Under the pieces are notes generated by a model. It was not told the origin of the DNA, did not search any database, and saw only the letters and a list, made by a program, of their open reading frames with translations. A DNA stretch of 64,000 bases. It comes from Plutella xylostella (Eukaryota > Arthropoda > Insecta > Lepidoptera > Plutellidae). Position 1 is the first letter of the stretch. The number at the start of each line of letters is the position of its first letter. Position numbers and translations under genes: made by a program. Location: positions 8,508,501-8,572,500 of the forward strand of contig NC_064006.1 in the NCBI RefSeq assembly GCF_932276165.1, written 5' to 3'. Shown here in pieces: positions 1-11,771 of the stretch.

Positions 1-3000
1 GGGCGCGCCGGGGCCGCCTGCGCCGCCGCCTCCGCGCGCCAGTGGCTGTGCACTGTTTGCGTCGAGTGCGTCGCGCAGAGCACCATTGTCGCCTGCGGAG
101 TGTGTGGTGTGGGGTAGGGTTAGGTTAAGTGCATGGAAATAGAAAAAAAGGCGGAACAAATATCGCTATAGTGCACGCGGAACTAGCTGGCCGCGCCTTA
201 GGTATGTCATTGTGAGCGGTGGGACGGGGAGGAGGGGGCGCTTGTTGTCAATGTCAGTTACTACTAAGTATAAAGCGCCCCCGCCTCCCTCCCCGTCCCA
301 CCGCTTACATACCTAAGGCGCGGCCAGCTAGTTCCGCGCGCACTATAACTAAAAACTGAGGCACCCTAAATGGAAGTTCACTTTCATTGTTACGATGAGC
401 CCGACACACACACATTCACACTCAAAATAAGTCCGTTTGCCGCCGCGCGCCAATGACGTTGCACTTACGCACCCACACACTCTCATGTCGCCGCCATTGT
501 GGTGCCTCAGTGTTTTAGTAAGCGAGATACCTTCCATGTTTTTTTCTACTACCATGGTTAGCTGGTGTGTGTGTATTGTTGCTTATTGTTGCCTTGATGC
601 GATCGGAGTCATCGGAGTGGAGAAAGGCAGTTAAAACAGGAACGGCCAGGTTCGAAGATGCCCGACTCAAGGAAATCGAAGCTAAACGCCACGCTCGGAA
701 AACTCGCCCCAAGGTGTCCTACAACTACACCTACAACACGAGCGGACAGTTACAGTGCAACATCTGTAGCCGCACGTTTAAGACCAAGTTCGGCTTCGCA
801 AGCCACGTACGAGCACATGCCAGGAACTGACAAGGTGTCGCCGTCGACGGACACGTCGTGGAGGACATCATCATCATCAGTTTTGACTTGCAACTAGTTA
901 GGTTAGGTTAGTTAGGTACCTTACGTGTTTGTCATTCAAAAACCACAATTCAAAATGATATCTGAACGTCCTGCGAGTGAGTGAGACAGCAGCAACAAGA
1001 GTGCACTCACGGCGGCGCAGGCGCGGCGCTTGTGCTCCCACAGGTTCCACGAGTAGTCCGCGTCCACGCGCGACGGCACCGGGTGCAGCTCCGTCTGGAC
1101 CTCCTTCGACTCGGTTTTAGCTGGTAAAGTATATAAAAAGTTACATATTCAAGATGAAACGGTTACACTTCCTGGCTAGAGAGTTTGCTCGAACAAATGA
1201 ATACAAATACTGTTGGACAAGCAACGGGAATATCTATATCCGTAAGACTGACGGCCAGGCTGCTGTTCGTCTGAACAATGAGACTGATCTTGAAAATTTA
1301 AGGACACAGGAAAAGTGACTAGTATTAAATAGTAGTTGTCTATCGCATAGGTTAAATTTTCTTTTACAAGATTTTGATACCTATTTCTTCACACACTTAC
1401 CCCCTTACGCACTAACATTAATCACTAACGATTGCAAACTCAAAACCAAACCAAACAATACGAGTAATGTATGTAGTTATAACTTAATGCCTTTCAAATC
1501 TTTCTTAAATCGATTTCGTAAATATTCATTGACACTCAGCTTCTGTATCGGTCCATGTTTTTCAAGGTTCCAAATGCTTAGCACCGTTTCTAAAATTTAT
1601 TAAAATTCAATCCACTGACAATTAATATTTCTACCGAGATTGAATGCGCTGGAAACGTAGAGTGTATTCGTTGTGATGACCCATATTCAATCAAATCACT
1701 ACTTTCTACAGATTCTGCATCTTTGGCTTCCACAATGCATGTTCTATGTGCCAATATACGAAGTATCAATCAAAACCTTGATTCACTTCTTGTTTTTATG
1801 TCAAAGCTGGACTTAGTTTTAGATGTTGTGGTTTTAACTGAATGTTGGGTCGACCAAGATTCAGTAATCCCTAATATAAATAATTTTAAATCGTTCAGTA
1901 CCACCAAATCTTATAATCAAAATGATGGTGTCATTATCTTTATAAATGATAGAATTAGTAATTATAATATCCATGAGCCAGTTGTTTCTAATGGCAAATG
2001 CTTAGTACTTAACTTAAATAATGATACAACAATTGTTGGTTTATACAGACCTTCCCAGTTTAAAAATTCAGCATGTAAATCACAATTCATTGATTCCCTA
2101 GATTCCATGCTTTATAAAATAAAAACGTCTAATATAATTTTAACAGGTGATCTCAACTTCGATATTTTACCGGAAAATTTGTCAGGACATGCCGAAGATT
2201 ATGTCACTATGTTGGCTTCCCATGGATTAAGACAAGGTATAAATAGGCCCACCAGACTCAAGGCCTGTCTCGATCATTTTATGCTTCGAACCAACAAACA
2301 AGCTAAAACTATAGTTTTTGATGAGATTACAGATCATTGTCCTGTACTTCTTCATTTAAACAGTAGTAACTATAAAAAACCGGACATTAGACATGAAAAA
2401 ATAAAATTGAACATAAAAAATATTGAAGAATCACTTAAAGCTATTAACTGGACTGACTACTATAATAATACTTCTGTTGATGAAGTAGCGAATTCGTTGA
2501 TATCAAACATTCAAAATAGCGTAAACTCCAATATCACCTGTACAAAAATTGCTAACAGAAAAAAACCTTTAAAACCATGGATAACTATAGGGATAATAAA
2601 ATCTATTCGTAAAAGGGATAAATAACACTTAAAAATTAAGAAAAACAAATCTAATGAAGAACTTAAAACACAATATTTAATATACAGGAATACATGCAAT
2701 AAAATAATAAAAACCTTGAAGCGCAAATACTACCAAAAGGAACTTGAAAAAAATACCGGAAATTCAAAAGAAACTTGGAAAATTGTTAAAGAACTTTGTA
2801 ATTTAGCCAAAGATAAAACTTGCTCCACTGAATTGCTTTCAATTAAAGCCACAGAAAAAGACTCTCTTAATACCGTAAATCAGTACTTTACCTCAATCGG
2901 CCATGACCTTGCGACTGAAACACTTAATAAAATCAATAAAAATGAAAGTTCACTAGCCAATAAAACTACCTTAATTAATCCACCTCAAACCTCTATGTTT

Positions 3001-6000
3001 TTCTCACCTACCGATCCAGATGAAGTACGAAGGGTGATATCATCAATGAAATCTAAAAATTCCACTGGATGGGATAAAATATCATCACAGCTCATTAAAA
3101 CACTCGTCCATGTACTAGCGAGTCCCATTGCACATTTATGTAATCTGAGCTTAGCCAACGGTAAATTCCCTGAAAATTTTAAACTCGCCGTAGTTATTCC
3201 AATTTTTAAGGCTGGTGACAAACTATCTCCTGGCAACTATAGACCCATATCACTTCTATCAACTTTATCTAAAATTTTAGAAACGATAGTAAACAAACGG
3301 CTAATTTTGTACTTAGAAGATAATAAATATCTATCAACCAACCAATATGGGTTTAGATCAGGTCGTTCTACTGAAGATGCAGTCTTAAAATTAACAACTG
3401 AAATAACAAAGCACCTGGATAAAGGCAAGAAATGCACCGGTGTCTTTCTAGATCTCCAAAAGGCTTTTGATACTGTATCAATACCGATTCTGCTCAAACG
3501 TCTGGAAACTCTTGGTTTAAGAGGCCCAGTACAAGATTGGTTCAGGAGTTATCTCTATCAACGTAGACAATTTGTCCACCTTGGTGGCACTTCGAGTGAT
3601 GAAGAATTTTGTTCCTACGGAGTGCCACAAGGTAGCACGTTAGGACCGACTCTCTTTTTAGCTTATATAAATCAGCTAGCTGAACTGGATATCTCAGGTG
3701 CTGAAATTACTATGTTTGCGGATGATACAGTACTGTTATTTAATGGCCCATCCTGGGAAAGTCTTCAACAAACCACTGAAAATGGTTTGCGTAGGGTAAC
3801 ATCGTGGTTAGAAGACAGTCTTCTTTCTCTAAACACTTCGAAGACAAAATACTTATGTTTCAGCAAAACCAACGCATCTAAGCCACCTAATAACTTCAGC
3901 TTAACAATTCACTCTTACCCTTGTAACTCGACTAACCTAAGCGATCCAAATAAGTGCCAATGCTCTAAGCTTAGCCGCGTTAATGAGATCAAATACCTGG
4001 GCGTAATTATAGATGACAGGCTAAAATGGGTTCCACATATAAAAGCCGTTGCGAAAAGATTACGAAAACTTATTTTTGTTTTTAAGACACTTCGCTTTGT
4101 TGCGTCAATCAAGTTACTCTTGGAGACATATAAGGCTCTCGGTCAGTCCATTATTACATATTGTATTTGTTCTTGGGGTGGAGCGTGCAAAACTCACTTA
4201 TTGGAAGTGGAAAGAGCACAAAGAGTAGTCCTGAAGGTCATGTTATTCTTACCATTTAGGCATCCCACTACCAAGGTATATGACATGTGCAAGGTACTCA
4301 GTGTGCGTAAACTATTTATATATCAGAGTTTAAGGAGATACCATCGCGTAACTGTACCTTCACTACCGTTGAATACTAAACGAATAGATAACTGCCCCGT
4401 ACCAAACTACAAGAGTGTCTTTGCTAGACGACACTATACCTACACCTCACCTCGCATCTATAATAAACTAAATTTAAAATACAAAACCAAGAAATTAAGT
4501 AATTATCAAATTAAAACCAAAATAATTGAGTGGCTAAATAAGTTCGACTACGACACTACAGAAGATCTCTTAAAAGTAATAAAATAAATAACAAAAGGCA
4601 TTATTTCGCTGCAATTCTTTAAAAAGTTAACAAGTTTAAAATCGTTTAAACAGATCGTCACATATCTCACACACAATACCTACATGGCTCGTATTTTTAT
4701 TTTAATCAAAATTTATATCTATACCTAATTAAAATATTCAGTGCACTTTTCACTTAGTTAAGTATACCTATTCACTTTTATTCTTACTAACCAAATTAAT
4801 ATATTTTGTTTATCTAGTTATCACTATAAGCAGTTGAATATTTAACTATTGCAATTTTTGCCCTGACTGTACCACATACTGTTTAAGAAACTGTTCCATT
4901 TTATTTTGCTACTACCTGCCATTCGAATTTCTTATAAATAAGTGATATGTTTATAGATTTTTGATAAGTAACTACATAACGTTAAGTAATTTTATTTTTT
5001 AATGTTTATACCTACTGTAACTCAATGTGAATTATCCACCAAATGGAAGGAACTGGTTCCTGACACACAGGTTACCCTAGTTTAGGAACCAGGGCTACAT
5101 TAGATTGTACTATTTGTGTTGCAATAAAGAAATGTTTATGTTTATGTTATATTTCGATTTCATTGACGTAAAATTAGAGCTAAGTAAGTAGGTAATTTGT
5201 CTATGTCTATCGGTTGTTGTAAGGCCTAATGCTTTATCAAATGTGTCTTACCTTTGACTTCGTAGTGCTCGACCAATTTCTCGATGTGTTTAACTTTGTC
5301 AAGTTCTTCATACAAGTCGAGCAAGTCGACCAAGGCGGGGTGATTGCGGGCGTAATCCAACACTTCGTTTATGTACCTGAAATAACAATATATTAGGTAC
5401 CTAGTTACTTATATGTATACAGTTACGGATGCATCAGTAATATTAGCAGTTATAAGGTTATACCTATCTATTTTATCATCATCATCATCACGACCCATCG
5501 CGTCCCCACTACTGGGGCACGGGTCTTAGGCCTAGTCCACTATGCTGATCTAGTGCGGGTTGGTGGACCCCAACACAAGCAAGCTTGTGCTGAGAGAGTT
5601 GTCGGTAAGTGGGCAACCCGACTTTCAGATGTTTTCAAGCTCCTCGAAGGCCTCTGACTACCTATATAATTATATTGACCTTTTTTAACAATACCTTTGT
5701 GGATCTTTGCTGAACCCCTCGGCCATGTCCACGCTGCAGAAGCCATACCGCGCGCTCCCGTGCCGGACCGTGCCGACCTTGACGTTGCTCGGTATCAGGG
5801 CGCCCACGCACAGGCACATGGCACAGAAACCCTGGTACTGGAAACATTATAGGTAACTTTATTGGTATGTTGGCTATTACATTATGACGACCGGATTCCG
5901 ATCGGTGTAAGGATAATGATAAGTAGGTAGCATGGAAGTAGATCTTTTTTCTACTTCCATTGTAGGTAGTTATTTTCTCGGCCTTTGGGTGTTAAATGTT

Positions 6001-9000
6001 TGTGTTATGTTGGTATCTCCAATCCGCCAGCCAAGCGTGGAGATTAGAGCCGCAGTGTTGGTATTATTACGGGATGTGCGTTTGTTACTAGACTTCTTTG
6101 CTCTAGCAATCAGATATGGCCAGGATAAAGAGTTGTTCTAAAAGATATGTAGGTAATCGCATCAGATGTAGGTAGATGTAGATCAGGGCCCCAAGTCTGC
6201 TAAGGAATGGCGGCACAGTTGTGTGTCGGCAGCATGGGTATTCATTATAGCTGCGTTTTAGAAAAAGTACCTAATAAGTGTTAAGTGTTTCATATTTCAC
6301 TACTGGGACTCACTAACCAAGAGAAAACGGACACCTTAAGTCGGAAAATCATTCAGACACGGCATTGAGCCGCCATTCCTTAGCCAACTTGAGGCCCTAT
6401 GCTGACCTGAACCCCCTTGGCTTGGTCCCAGGGAGCGTGGTGGGGCAGGGCGCCGAGGCGCAGGCGCTCCCGCGTCGACAGCTCGCCACTCGCGCGCTCC
6501 TCGTCCGACAACACGCGGGCGCCATCTGACATCACAACTATATTTGATTAATCTACTTATGCGTTTGGAAACAATCTCAATCATCCTAACTTAATATTAT
6601 AAATGCGAAAGTAACTGTGTCTGTCTGTCTTTCTGTTACTCTTTCACGCCAAACCGACTGAACGGATTTGAATGAAATTTGGTATACATACGGTCTAGAC
6701 CCTGGGAATGAACATAGGCTACTTTTTATCCCGGAATTCCCACGGGAAAACTTTTTAAGGCGAAGCGAAGCGCGCGGGAACAGCTAGTAATGCAGTGGAA
6801 ACAGTCCACTGCTGGACGCACGCTTCACCCAAGGCACGCCACTGGATGCGGTAACTAATAGCTTTCCTCATCCAGTCATTACCAGCAACCCTCTCAAGCC
6901 ATCACCCCATCTAGCCGGAGGGCGTCCCACTGAGTCCCACACTAATGAACTAGCTGTTCCCGCCAGCTTCGCCATGTCTTAGGAATTTCCTGCGGGAACA
7001 TCGCGAGAAAAAGTAGCCTATGTGTTAATCCAGGGTCTCAGCTAACTCGTTAAAATCGGTTCAACCGCTTGGACGTGAAGAATTAACAAACATACATACA
7101 CACATACTCACAAACTTTCGCATTTGTAAGTAATATTAGTAGGAAGTAGGATTAGTAGAATAGTTACCGAGCATGTTGTCGATCAAGTCGTGCGGTGGTT
7201 CGAGCTGGTCGTGGGCGGCGGTGAGGGCGGCCCAGCGCCGGAGCAGCGCGCGCGCCGCCGCCGCCGCGCCGTGCATGGCGCGCCACGACGCCCACACGCG
7301 GCTGAACAGCGGCTGTGTGGGGGAAAATAGGCAACTTTTATACCACTTCATCTGTCTAAGGAATGATCAGGGACTGCTTTGTGTTTAGTGAGGCTAGATT
7401 AGTTGGTAAATACAAATCAATGGGAGCATCATGATTGCACAGCCACGTTGCGGCAGCCGGTGACATGTTAGGTATGTAATGTTTTCGGTCCTGTGCCGCT
7501 CTGGTCCACTGCCGCTCTGGTCCACTGCTTCCTGCAGATCATTCGTTCGCATTCATCATATCATCGGCCCATCTAGCAGGTGGTCTGCCAACAGTTCTTC
7601 CTTCTCTAGGCCACCATTCTGTCACCGCCTTTGTCCTCCCAACGAGCCAAGCTCCTGCTGCCCACTCCCATAGTTGGTGGCGTGGGGTGATAGCCTACAT
7701 AAATAGTGACTGTATAGACACAATACAAGGGAAAATTCTAGGCTGTCGAAGACCCGGTCGAAAAAGAACACCTTGGATCCAAAAATTAAAAGACTAGTAC
7801 AATCTCGAAGGAAATAATATATTAGCCAAATGATTGCCGACCTCCGATAGGAGATGGTACCCAAAGAAGAAGAAGATAGACACAAAAGTACATACGAACA
7901 CGGTGGCTCGGGGCACGGCGGTCCTATACTTCACAGCAGCGTGCGTGGCCCGCAGCGCGTCGGCGTGGCGCGCGAGCAGCCGGCCCGCGCTGCACGAGCC
8001 CCGCTGCAGGCGCTGCTGCAGCCGCAACAAGCCGCGCTCGTGCTGCCGCGCCAGGCACAGCCACGAGAACACCAGCTCGCACTCCGCTCTACCGGGGTAA
8101 ACACGTCAGTAATCTAGTTAACATTCAAGTAACTAACTATATAACTATGTTTTGTTTAGGTAGGTTTACAGATACCAACTAGTAGGTATTTGTTTTTGTG
8201 ATTGAATGTAAGTATAAATATCACAGCCAAACCTGGCAACGGTACCGCCCCAGCTAATCATGTGTCATGATGTGAGAGTTCTCACATACGGTGCTCGATT
8301 GGCCAGTCAGTTATATGATACGCTGAGTAGCACAAAGGAACTTGAAGCTAATGACGACCTTAAAGCCCCCCGCGCACTAGGCAATCTGCCTATGGGAATT
8401 CGTGGCTGCCTATAGTACGCAGGCTACCATATGTTTAACTGGCTAGGGCAGCCAGGCTGCCTAGTGCGCGGGGGCACTAAATGTAACGCTGCTAGCTTTG
8501 ACAATGCGTACAGACATAGGTACATTAGCTTTTGGTTCATTTCTGCAAACCGCCATGTTATTTACCAGCAGGCATAAGGATATGTCAATCAAACGTCATC
8601 ATGTTAACTATGTACAAAGTATAGGTGTGGCATCATCACTCACTCGGTGAGTCCGGGTGGCGGCGCGAGGCGCACGCCGCGGTCCGCCAGCGCCAGCGCG
8701 CGCGCGGCGGCGGCGGTGAGGCCGGCCACGCGCCGCGCCGCCTCGGGCAGCGCGCCCGCCGCCGCCGCCGCCGCCGCGCCCGCCTCCGCCAGCTCGCGCG
8801 GCACTGCACCGGACACGGCAACACATCATTACGAGAGTCGACGACTGATAACAGTGACAATACATATTATAATGAATGGCTCATCATTTCACCACAAGCA
8901 GTGACCAGACAGTTTCTATTTCGAAGCTTTTTGGGGTTAGTGTGTTTGACAAGGTTTACAAAAGTACTACTTAGTTACTTACTTATGATTATACAACTAC

Positions 9001-10297
9001 TCACGTTCGATGGCCAAAGCTGGTAAAGTGTCTATAAAGTCCAAGCCAAGTCCAAGTCATAAAGTCCAAGCCAAGCCAACGAAATACCTAACATCTAACT
9101 ATAACAATATAATTATAGCAGGCCATAGAAAAACACTTGACTCACAGTCGTTGATATCCTCCCCCGCCTGGTTGCAGTCTCGGTTGAAGAGCCTCACGCC
9201 GGCGACCACGGCCAGCAGCTCGTCGAGGCGCGCGCCCGCCTCGCCCCGCGGCGCCGCCGACAGCCAGTCCAGCTCCGATAGCGGCAGCACGCTCTCCAGC
9301 GCAGACATGCCTTCTTTCAGCGTCTGCCGACGTAATGTAACTTCTTAGGGCCTAATCTTATGGCATCCGTTATCAGGCAGACTATGGTACATGGAAACTC
9401 TTCGTTAGGACCGCGAGAGCAAGCAACATTATACAATGAACGCTACCTGTATGGAGGTGGGGTTGCCGAGCCCACTGGCCAGGATGAGGTAGATGGAGAG
9501 CTTGCGGTGCAGCCTGCCCGGGTGCCCCGGGTGGCCCGGGTCCGGCGCGGGCTGCAGCAGCTCGGCGCGCAGCGGGGCCAGCGCGGCATCGCAGGCGGCG
9601 CCCAGCCGGGCCACCAGGGCGTCGTCCGCGCCCTCGCCCGGGGCGTCGTCCGCGCCCTCGTCCAGTGACGACAGCTGCTGCAGCCGTAGCGTCTGCAACT
9701 CCGGCCCGCCGCCTGCCCGATACCACACCACGTTGAGATAACGAGTTGCTTTTATCATAGACTATTAGTCTATGCTTTTATCAAATACTTAGACAAGTTA
9801 ATGATCTAGAGTTAGAGCGCCTCTATGCATAACTTGCATAAGACGAATAGCGATCGTACGATCTTCCACCCGCACCTCACACCACGTTGGTACCCCCAAG
9901 GAGACCAGCAGTGCTTCTGGTCAAGAAGAATCAAGATGCACTAGTTAAGTAATAATCTTCTGTATGCCTTTAGGTACCTATAACTAGGTAGGTAACTAGG
10001 TACTTACTTATGTAGTAGGTACTTACGCACGAGCATCTCAACACATTCTTGCATGAGCGCGTCCAGCGCGGCGCGGGGGGCGGGGGCGCGGGGCGGCGGG
10101 GGGGCCAGCAGGCGGGCGTGGCGCGGGCGCAGCAGCAGCAGCTGCAGCAGCCGCCGCGCCAGCGCCTCCTCCCCGCCGCCGCCCCCCGCCTGCCCGTCCC
10201 CGCCCCCCGCCGACCCGTCCCCGCCCCCGCGCGCCCGCGCCGCCGCCCGCACCGCCTCCCCCGTCATGTTGCGAAGCAGGGCCTCGTGGCACTCCAT
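1..10297 (-). CDS. Cfap206: Cilia- and flagella-associated protein 206, 11 exons, C-terminus off the left edge
   Basis: CFAP206 is an axonemal protein that docks radial spoke RS2 and adjacent structures to doublet microtubules; in insects it should act in sperm tails and sensory cilia. Exons, all bounded by AG/GT and phase-consistent: 10297-10027, 9712-9447, 9323-9146, 8803-8644, 8088-7896, 7312-7168, 6525-6407, 5837-5695, 5376-5252, 1120-1011, 92-1. They encode about 600 residues against 622 in human, so only about 20 codons are missing. Diagnostic matches to the family: SGLGNPTSIQ and GVRLFNRDC in exons 2-3, YQGFC at the start of exon 8, and VQTEL..YSWNLWEHKRR in exon 10 followed by THSTQT in exon 11. 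The start ATG at 10297 was chosen because it aligns with the family N-terminus; an in-frame ATG at 10351 would add 18 residues. Exons 1 and 4 are very GC-rich and encode Ala/Gly/Arg runs. The introns hold many transposon remnants. Confidence 0.9.
167..347. repeat. Foldback (long hairpin) element in Cfap206 intron 10
   Basis: Two arms of about 75 bp (167-245 and 277-347) are near-perfect reverse complements around a loop of about 30 bases. The termini are TATAGTGCACGCGG and CCGCGCGCACTATA. The arms are GC-rich (CGGTGGGACGGGGAGG and its complement) in an AT-rich intron. TA-flanked palindromes of this size are usually MITEs; a structured intronic RNA is a less likely alternative. Confidence 0.75.
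590..880 (+). pseudogene. 3' end of a non-LTR retrotransposon ORF2 with C-terminal zinc finger
   Basis: The frame ending at 830 encodes a basic segment (EIEAKRHARKTR) followed by one C2H2-like finger with the pattern CNIC..RTF..KFGFASH...H. That arrangement is typical of the last residues of RTE/R1-group LINE ORF2 proteins, so this is a 5'-truncated LINE relic and not a host zinc-finger gene. An (ATC)n run at 866-876 is consistent with a LINE tail. It lies antisense in Cfap206 intron 10. Confidence 0.6.
1150..5155 (+). mobile_element. LINE-C: 5'-truncated CR1-group non-LTR retrotransposon
   Basis: The element sits in Cfap206 intron 9, antisense to the gene. It begins inside ORF1: 1153-1318 encodes an ORF1 C-terminus with RLHFLAREFA and CWTSNG, matching the equivalent part of LINE-B (43.84-38.5 kb). 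ORF2 follows at 1723-4587. The 3' untranslated region runs to an AATAAAG signal and an (ATGTTT)n-like tail at 5125-5150. No clear TSD is seen. LINE-B and LINE-C are relatives by ORF order and motifs; the exact clade is not assigned. Confidence 0.8.
1723..4587 (+). pseudogene. LINE-C ORF2: endonuclease and reverse transcriptase, one nonsense codon
   Basis: The apurinic-type endonuclease comes first (NIRSIN, LTECWV, LTGDLNFD, and TDHCPV near its end). The reverse transcriptase follows, with GNYRPISLLS, FLDLQKAFDT, GVPQGSTLGP and the catalytic FADDT box near 3717. A single in-frame TAA at 2623-2625 separates the halves; the frame is the same on both sides and LINE-B has leucine at that position, so this is a point mutation and not a natural ORF boundary. 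The protein would be about 955 residues. The stop makes the copy unable to produce full-length ORF2. Confidence 0.85.
5476..5660 (-). repeat. Short interspersed repeat with (TCA)n tail
   Basis: A (TCA)n run at 5476-5489 precedes a moderately GC-rich block containing CCCACTACTGGGGCACGGGT. Read on the minus strand this ends in a (TGA)n tail, the common 3' end of lepidopteran LINE/SINE copies. A similar tail occurs at 54044-54105. It lies in Cfap206 intron 8, close to the exon ending at 5695. Confidence 0.45.
6588..6788 (+). mobile_element. Helitron-like non-autonomous repeat (Lep1 type)
   Basis: The block runs from TAATATTATAAATGCGAAAG through GTCTGTCTGTC and CCCACGGGAAAAC to an end reading GGGAACAGCTAGT. 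This is the widespread lepidopteran repeat generally attributed to non-autonomous Helitrons, which end in CTRR/CTAGT and make no TSD. It is in Cfap206 intron 6 and is paired with an inverted copy at 6950-7142. The family name is from memory of the pattern. Confidence 0.6.
6789..6949. repeat. LINE-like relic between two inverted Helitron-like repeats
   Basis: Contains CAGTCCACTGCTGGACG and GGAGGGCGTCCCACTGAG, phrases that recur in degraded lepidopteran LINE 3' regions (compare CCAGCAGTGGATG near 47473). No ORF survives. Confidence 0.35.
6950..7142 (-). mobile_element. Helitron-like repeat, inverted copy
   Basis: Reads from the CTAGCTGTTCCCGCC end through AAAAAGTAGCCTATGTG and ATCGGTTCAACCGC to CAAACTTTCGCATTTG and TAATATTAG, that is, the reverse orientation of the 6588-6788 repeat. 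Further copies are at 47812-47990 and 56990-57235. Confidence 0.6.
7498..7890 (+). pseudogene. Degraded LINE 3' fragments in Cfap206 intron 5
   Basis: Around 7745-7870 a broken frame encodes RRPGRKRTPW and later MVPKEEE, the arginine/proline-rich C-terminal signature of RTE/R1-type LINE ORF2 proteins. The preceding block (7498-7640) contains CCACTGCCGCTCTGGTCCAC twice in near-tandem. No intact gene. Confidence 0.4.
8365..8476. mobile_element. 112 bp palindromic MITE with GC-rich ends
   Basis: The terminal repeats are GCCCCCCGCGCACTAGGCA at 8365-8383 and its near complement TGCCTAGTGCGCGGGGGC at 8459-8476. The interior, with CTGCCTATGG and TGGCTAGGGCAGCC, is also weakly self-complementary. 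TSD not certain. Located in Cfap206 intron 4. Confidence 0.6.
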
Positions 10298-10742
10298 GAT
10301 GTTGGAATCAGGCTGGTTCTGACCACAAACTGCGTGCCCGTGGAAACACATTATTACTAAGTAGTTAAGTTTTCATCGGTAGGTAGAAATGGTCGAAGAC
10401 AGGTAGGTACCTACCGCTACCGACTAATGAAAAAGTTAGGCGTAACTAACACATAAAATTACACTTGATGATAACAAGCACAGAACACATTTACTCTAGC
10501 GAGATAACAAGGTTGGGGGGAAATACGAGGGAAATACCTTGGAATGGAAATATTGTTTTGGTTTTGTCAATATTATTGGTTGCTATTAAAACGTAGTCAG
10601 GGGGGGGTCACTGCCTTAATGGCTGAACTTTTAGTAGAAGGTAGCGCCATCTCTTTATATTACTCTTATTACCAAAAAAGATGTAAGATGGCGTTATGAA
10701 CAAGACCATAGAACAATAACAAGACACAAGGTAAGTACACAT
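10298..10742. other. Cfap206 5' flank
   Basis: AT-rich sequence upstream of the chosen start. No TATA box or coding potential is evident. The element TAGGTAGGTACCTACCGC at 10390-10420 is one of the short palindromic strings typical of this genome. Confidence 0.3.
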
Positions 10743-10785
10743 TTGACATTCAAATACTACTTATTAAGTAGTATTTGAATGTCAA
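10743..10785. repeat. Near-perfect 43 bp palindrome upstream of Cfap206
   Basis: Two 21 bp arms starting TTGACATTCAAATACTACTTA are perfect reverse complements separated by one base. It could be an eroded MITE core or an extruding cruciform; nothing links it to regulation beyond its position about 450 bp upstream of the start. Confidence 0.8.
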
Positions 10786-11097
10786 CATTGTCATGATCTA
10801 TGGCTATTATGAAGAAATTGCGTGCGTGTCAGTGTCAGTTCAGTTGTCTTACAATGTCGCGCAAATAACATTTTTGTAATAAAAGCCTATACTCTCGGTA
10901 TACTTATCGTTATTTATAAATTTTATATACCTACAAATAAAAATAAACATGGTGTGTTAAGAAAAAGCATCTTTATCCGCAAAAAGTGTTTTTATGAAAT
11001 TCTTGTGACCTGACAGATTCCATATGGATCCGTTCCATGTGGTTCCACGGCACTGGCAAAGAGCGATCGACATCTTCATATCCGCTGAAGATTAAAA

Positions 11098-11370
11098 TAC
11101 TATGTGTACCAAACTGATAAATGTCGTCAAAGATTTGCCTCGCGAGGATAAATGATGCACTATTGGACGAAATGACTTTATCACCACAAGTGACAAGATT
11201 TGCTTCTCTTGGGAAACATAAACTAGCAAAACATGAAGTGGTTTTCATGGTGAAAGGAATAAAAAAGGAATACACACACCCACTCGCATATTATTTTACA
11301 AGTGACATGAACAAAACTGAACTGAAACATTGTTATATGCGAGGTAATAAATGTTAGGTTCATTAACATT
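11098..11370 (+). pseudogene. P-element (THAP9-type) transposase fragment
   Basis: Two overlapping frames together resemble the central part of P-element-type transposases. The first encodes LINVVKDLPREDK at about 11111-11149. After a frameshift the second encodes LLDEMTLSPQV, then HEVVFMVKGIKKEY and PLAYYF up to about 11300. The DEM motif and the VFMVKG...PIAYYF block are hallmarks of the family. The piece covers perhaps 90 of more than 700 residues, so it is a dead relic. An unrelated-looking 75-residue frame follows at 11437-11664 that I cannot assign. Confidence 0.6.
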
Positions 11371-11771
11371 GTTGGAATAAGAATTGAATTTTAACTTAAA
11401 AATGTAACGGAGGTTTTAAAAAAAAACAAGTGACGTTTGGGGGAATTGGTCTATGGACTCGAGATGGATGGATTCTTGGATTTTGCGATTGATGTTAAAC
11501 ATTGTAAAAGTGCGAAAAGTACGAATATAAGCGAATGGTCGAAAGTTATACGGTGTCTCATTTCACTCAAGGATAGAATACAAGCACACATAAGAAGGAT
11601 TAGCGTCTGTATGCAACATAAAGAATTATATAATAATTTGTTTTTTATTTATTGTTGCATGTAGGTAGGTACATAAATAGATTTAACTTACATTTAGCTA
11701 ATAAATGTAATAACTGTTGTGTGGTGTAACTACGTTAAGGCAAATATGTCTTATATCTTTATAGATTGAAG

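Noticed and set aside
567..830. Host C2H2 zinc-finger gene
   Set aside because: A single finger at the end of a basic tail with a LINE-type pattern and no start context; it is a LINE ORF2 C-terminus.
5932..6141. 69-residue plus-strand ORF in Cfap206 intron 7
   Set aside because: No recognisable domain, intronic position and repeat-like wording (CCAATCCGCCAGCCAAGCG); probably a transposon relic.
8608..9026. Open frames on both strands with Ala/Arg/Gly runs
   Set aside because: They are shadow frames of GC-rich Cfap206 exon 4 (8803-8644); the spliced frame is the only one matching the family.
10038..10360. Several overlapping open frames of 84-103 residues
   Set aside because: Shadows of Cfap206 exon 1 caused by its very high GC content.
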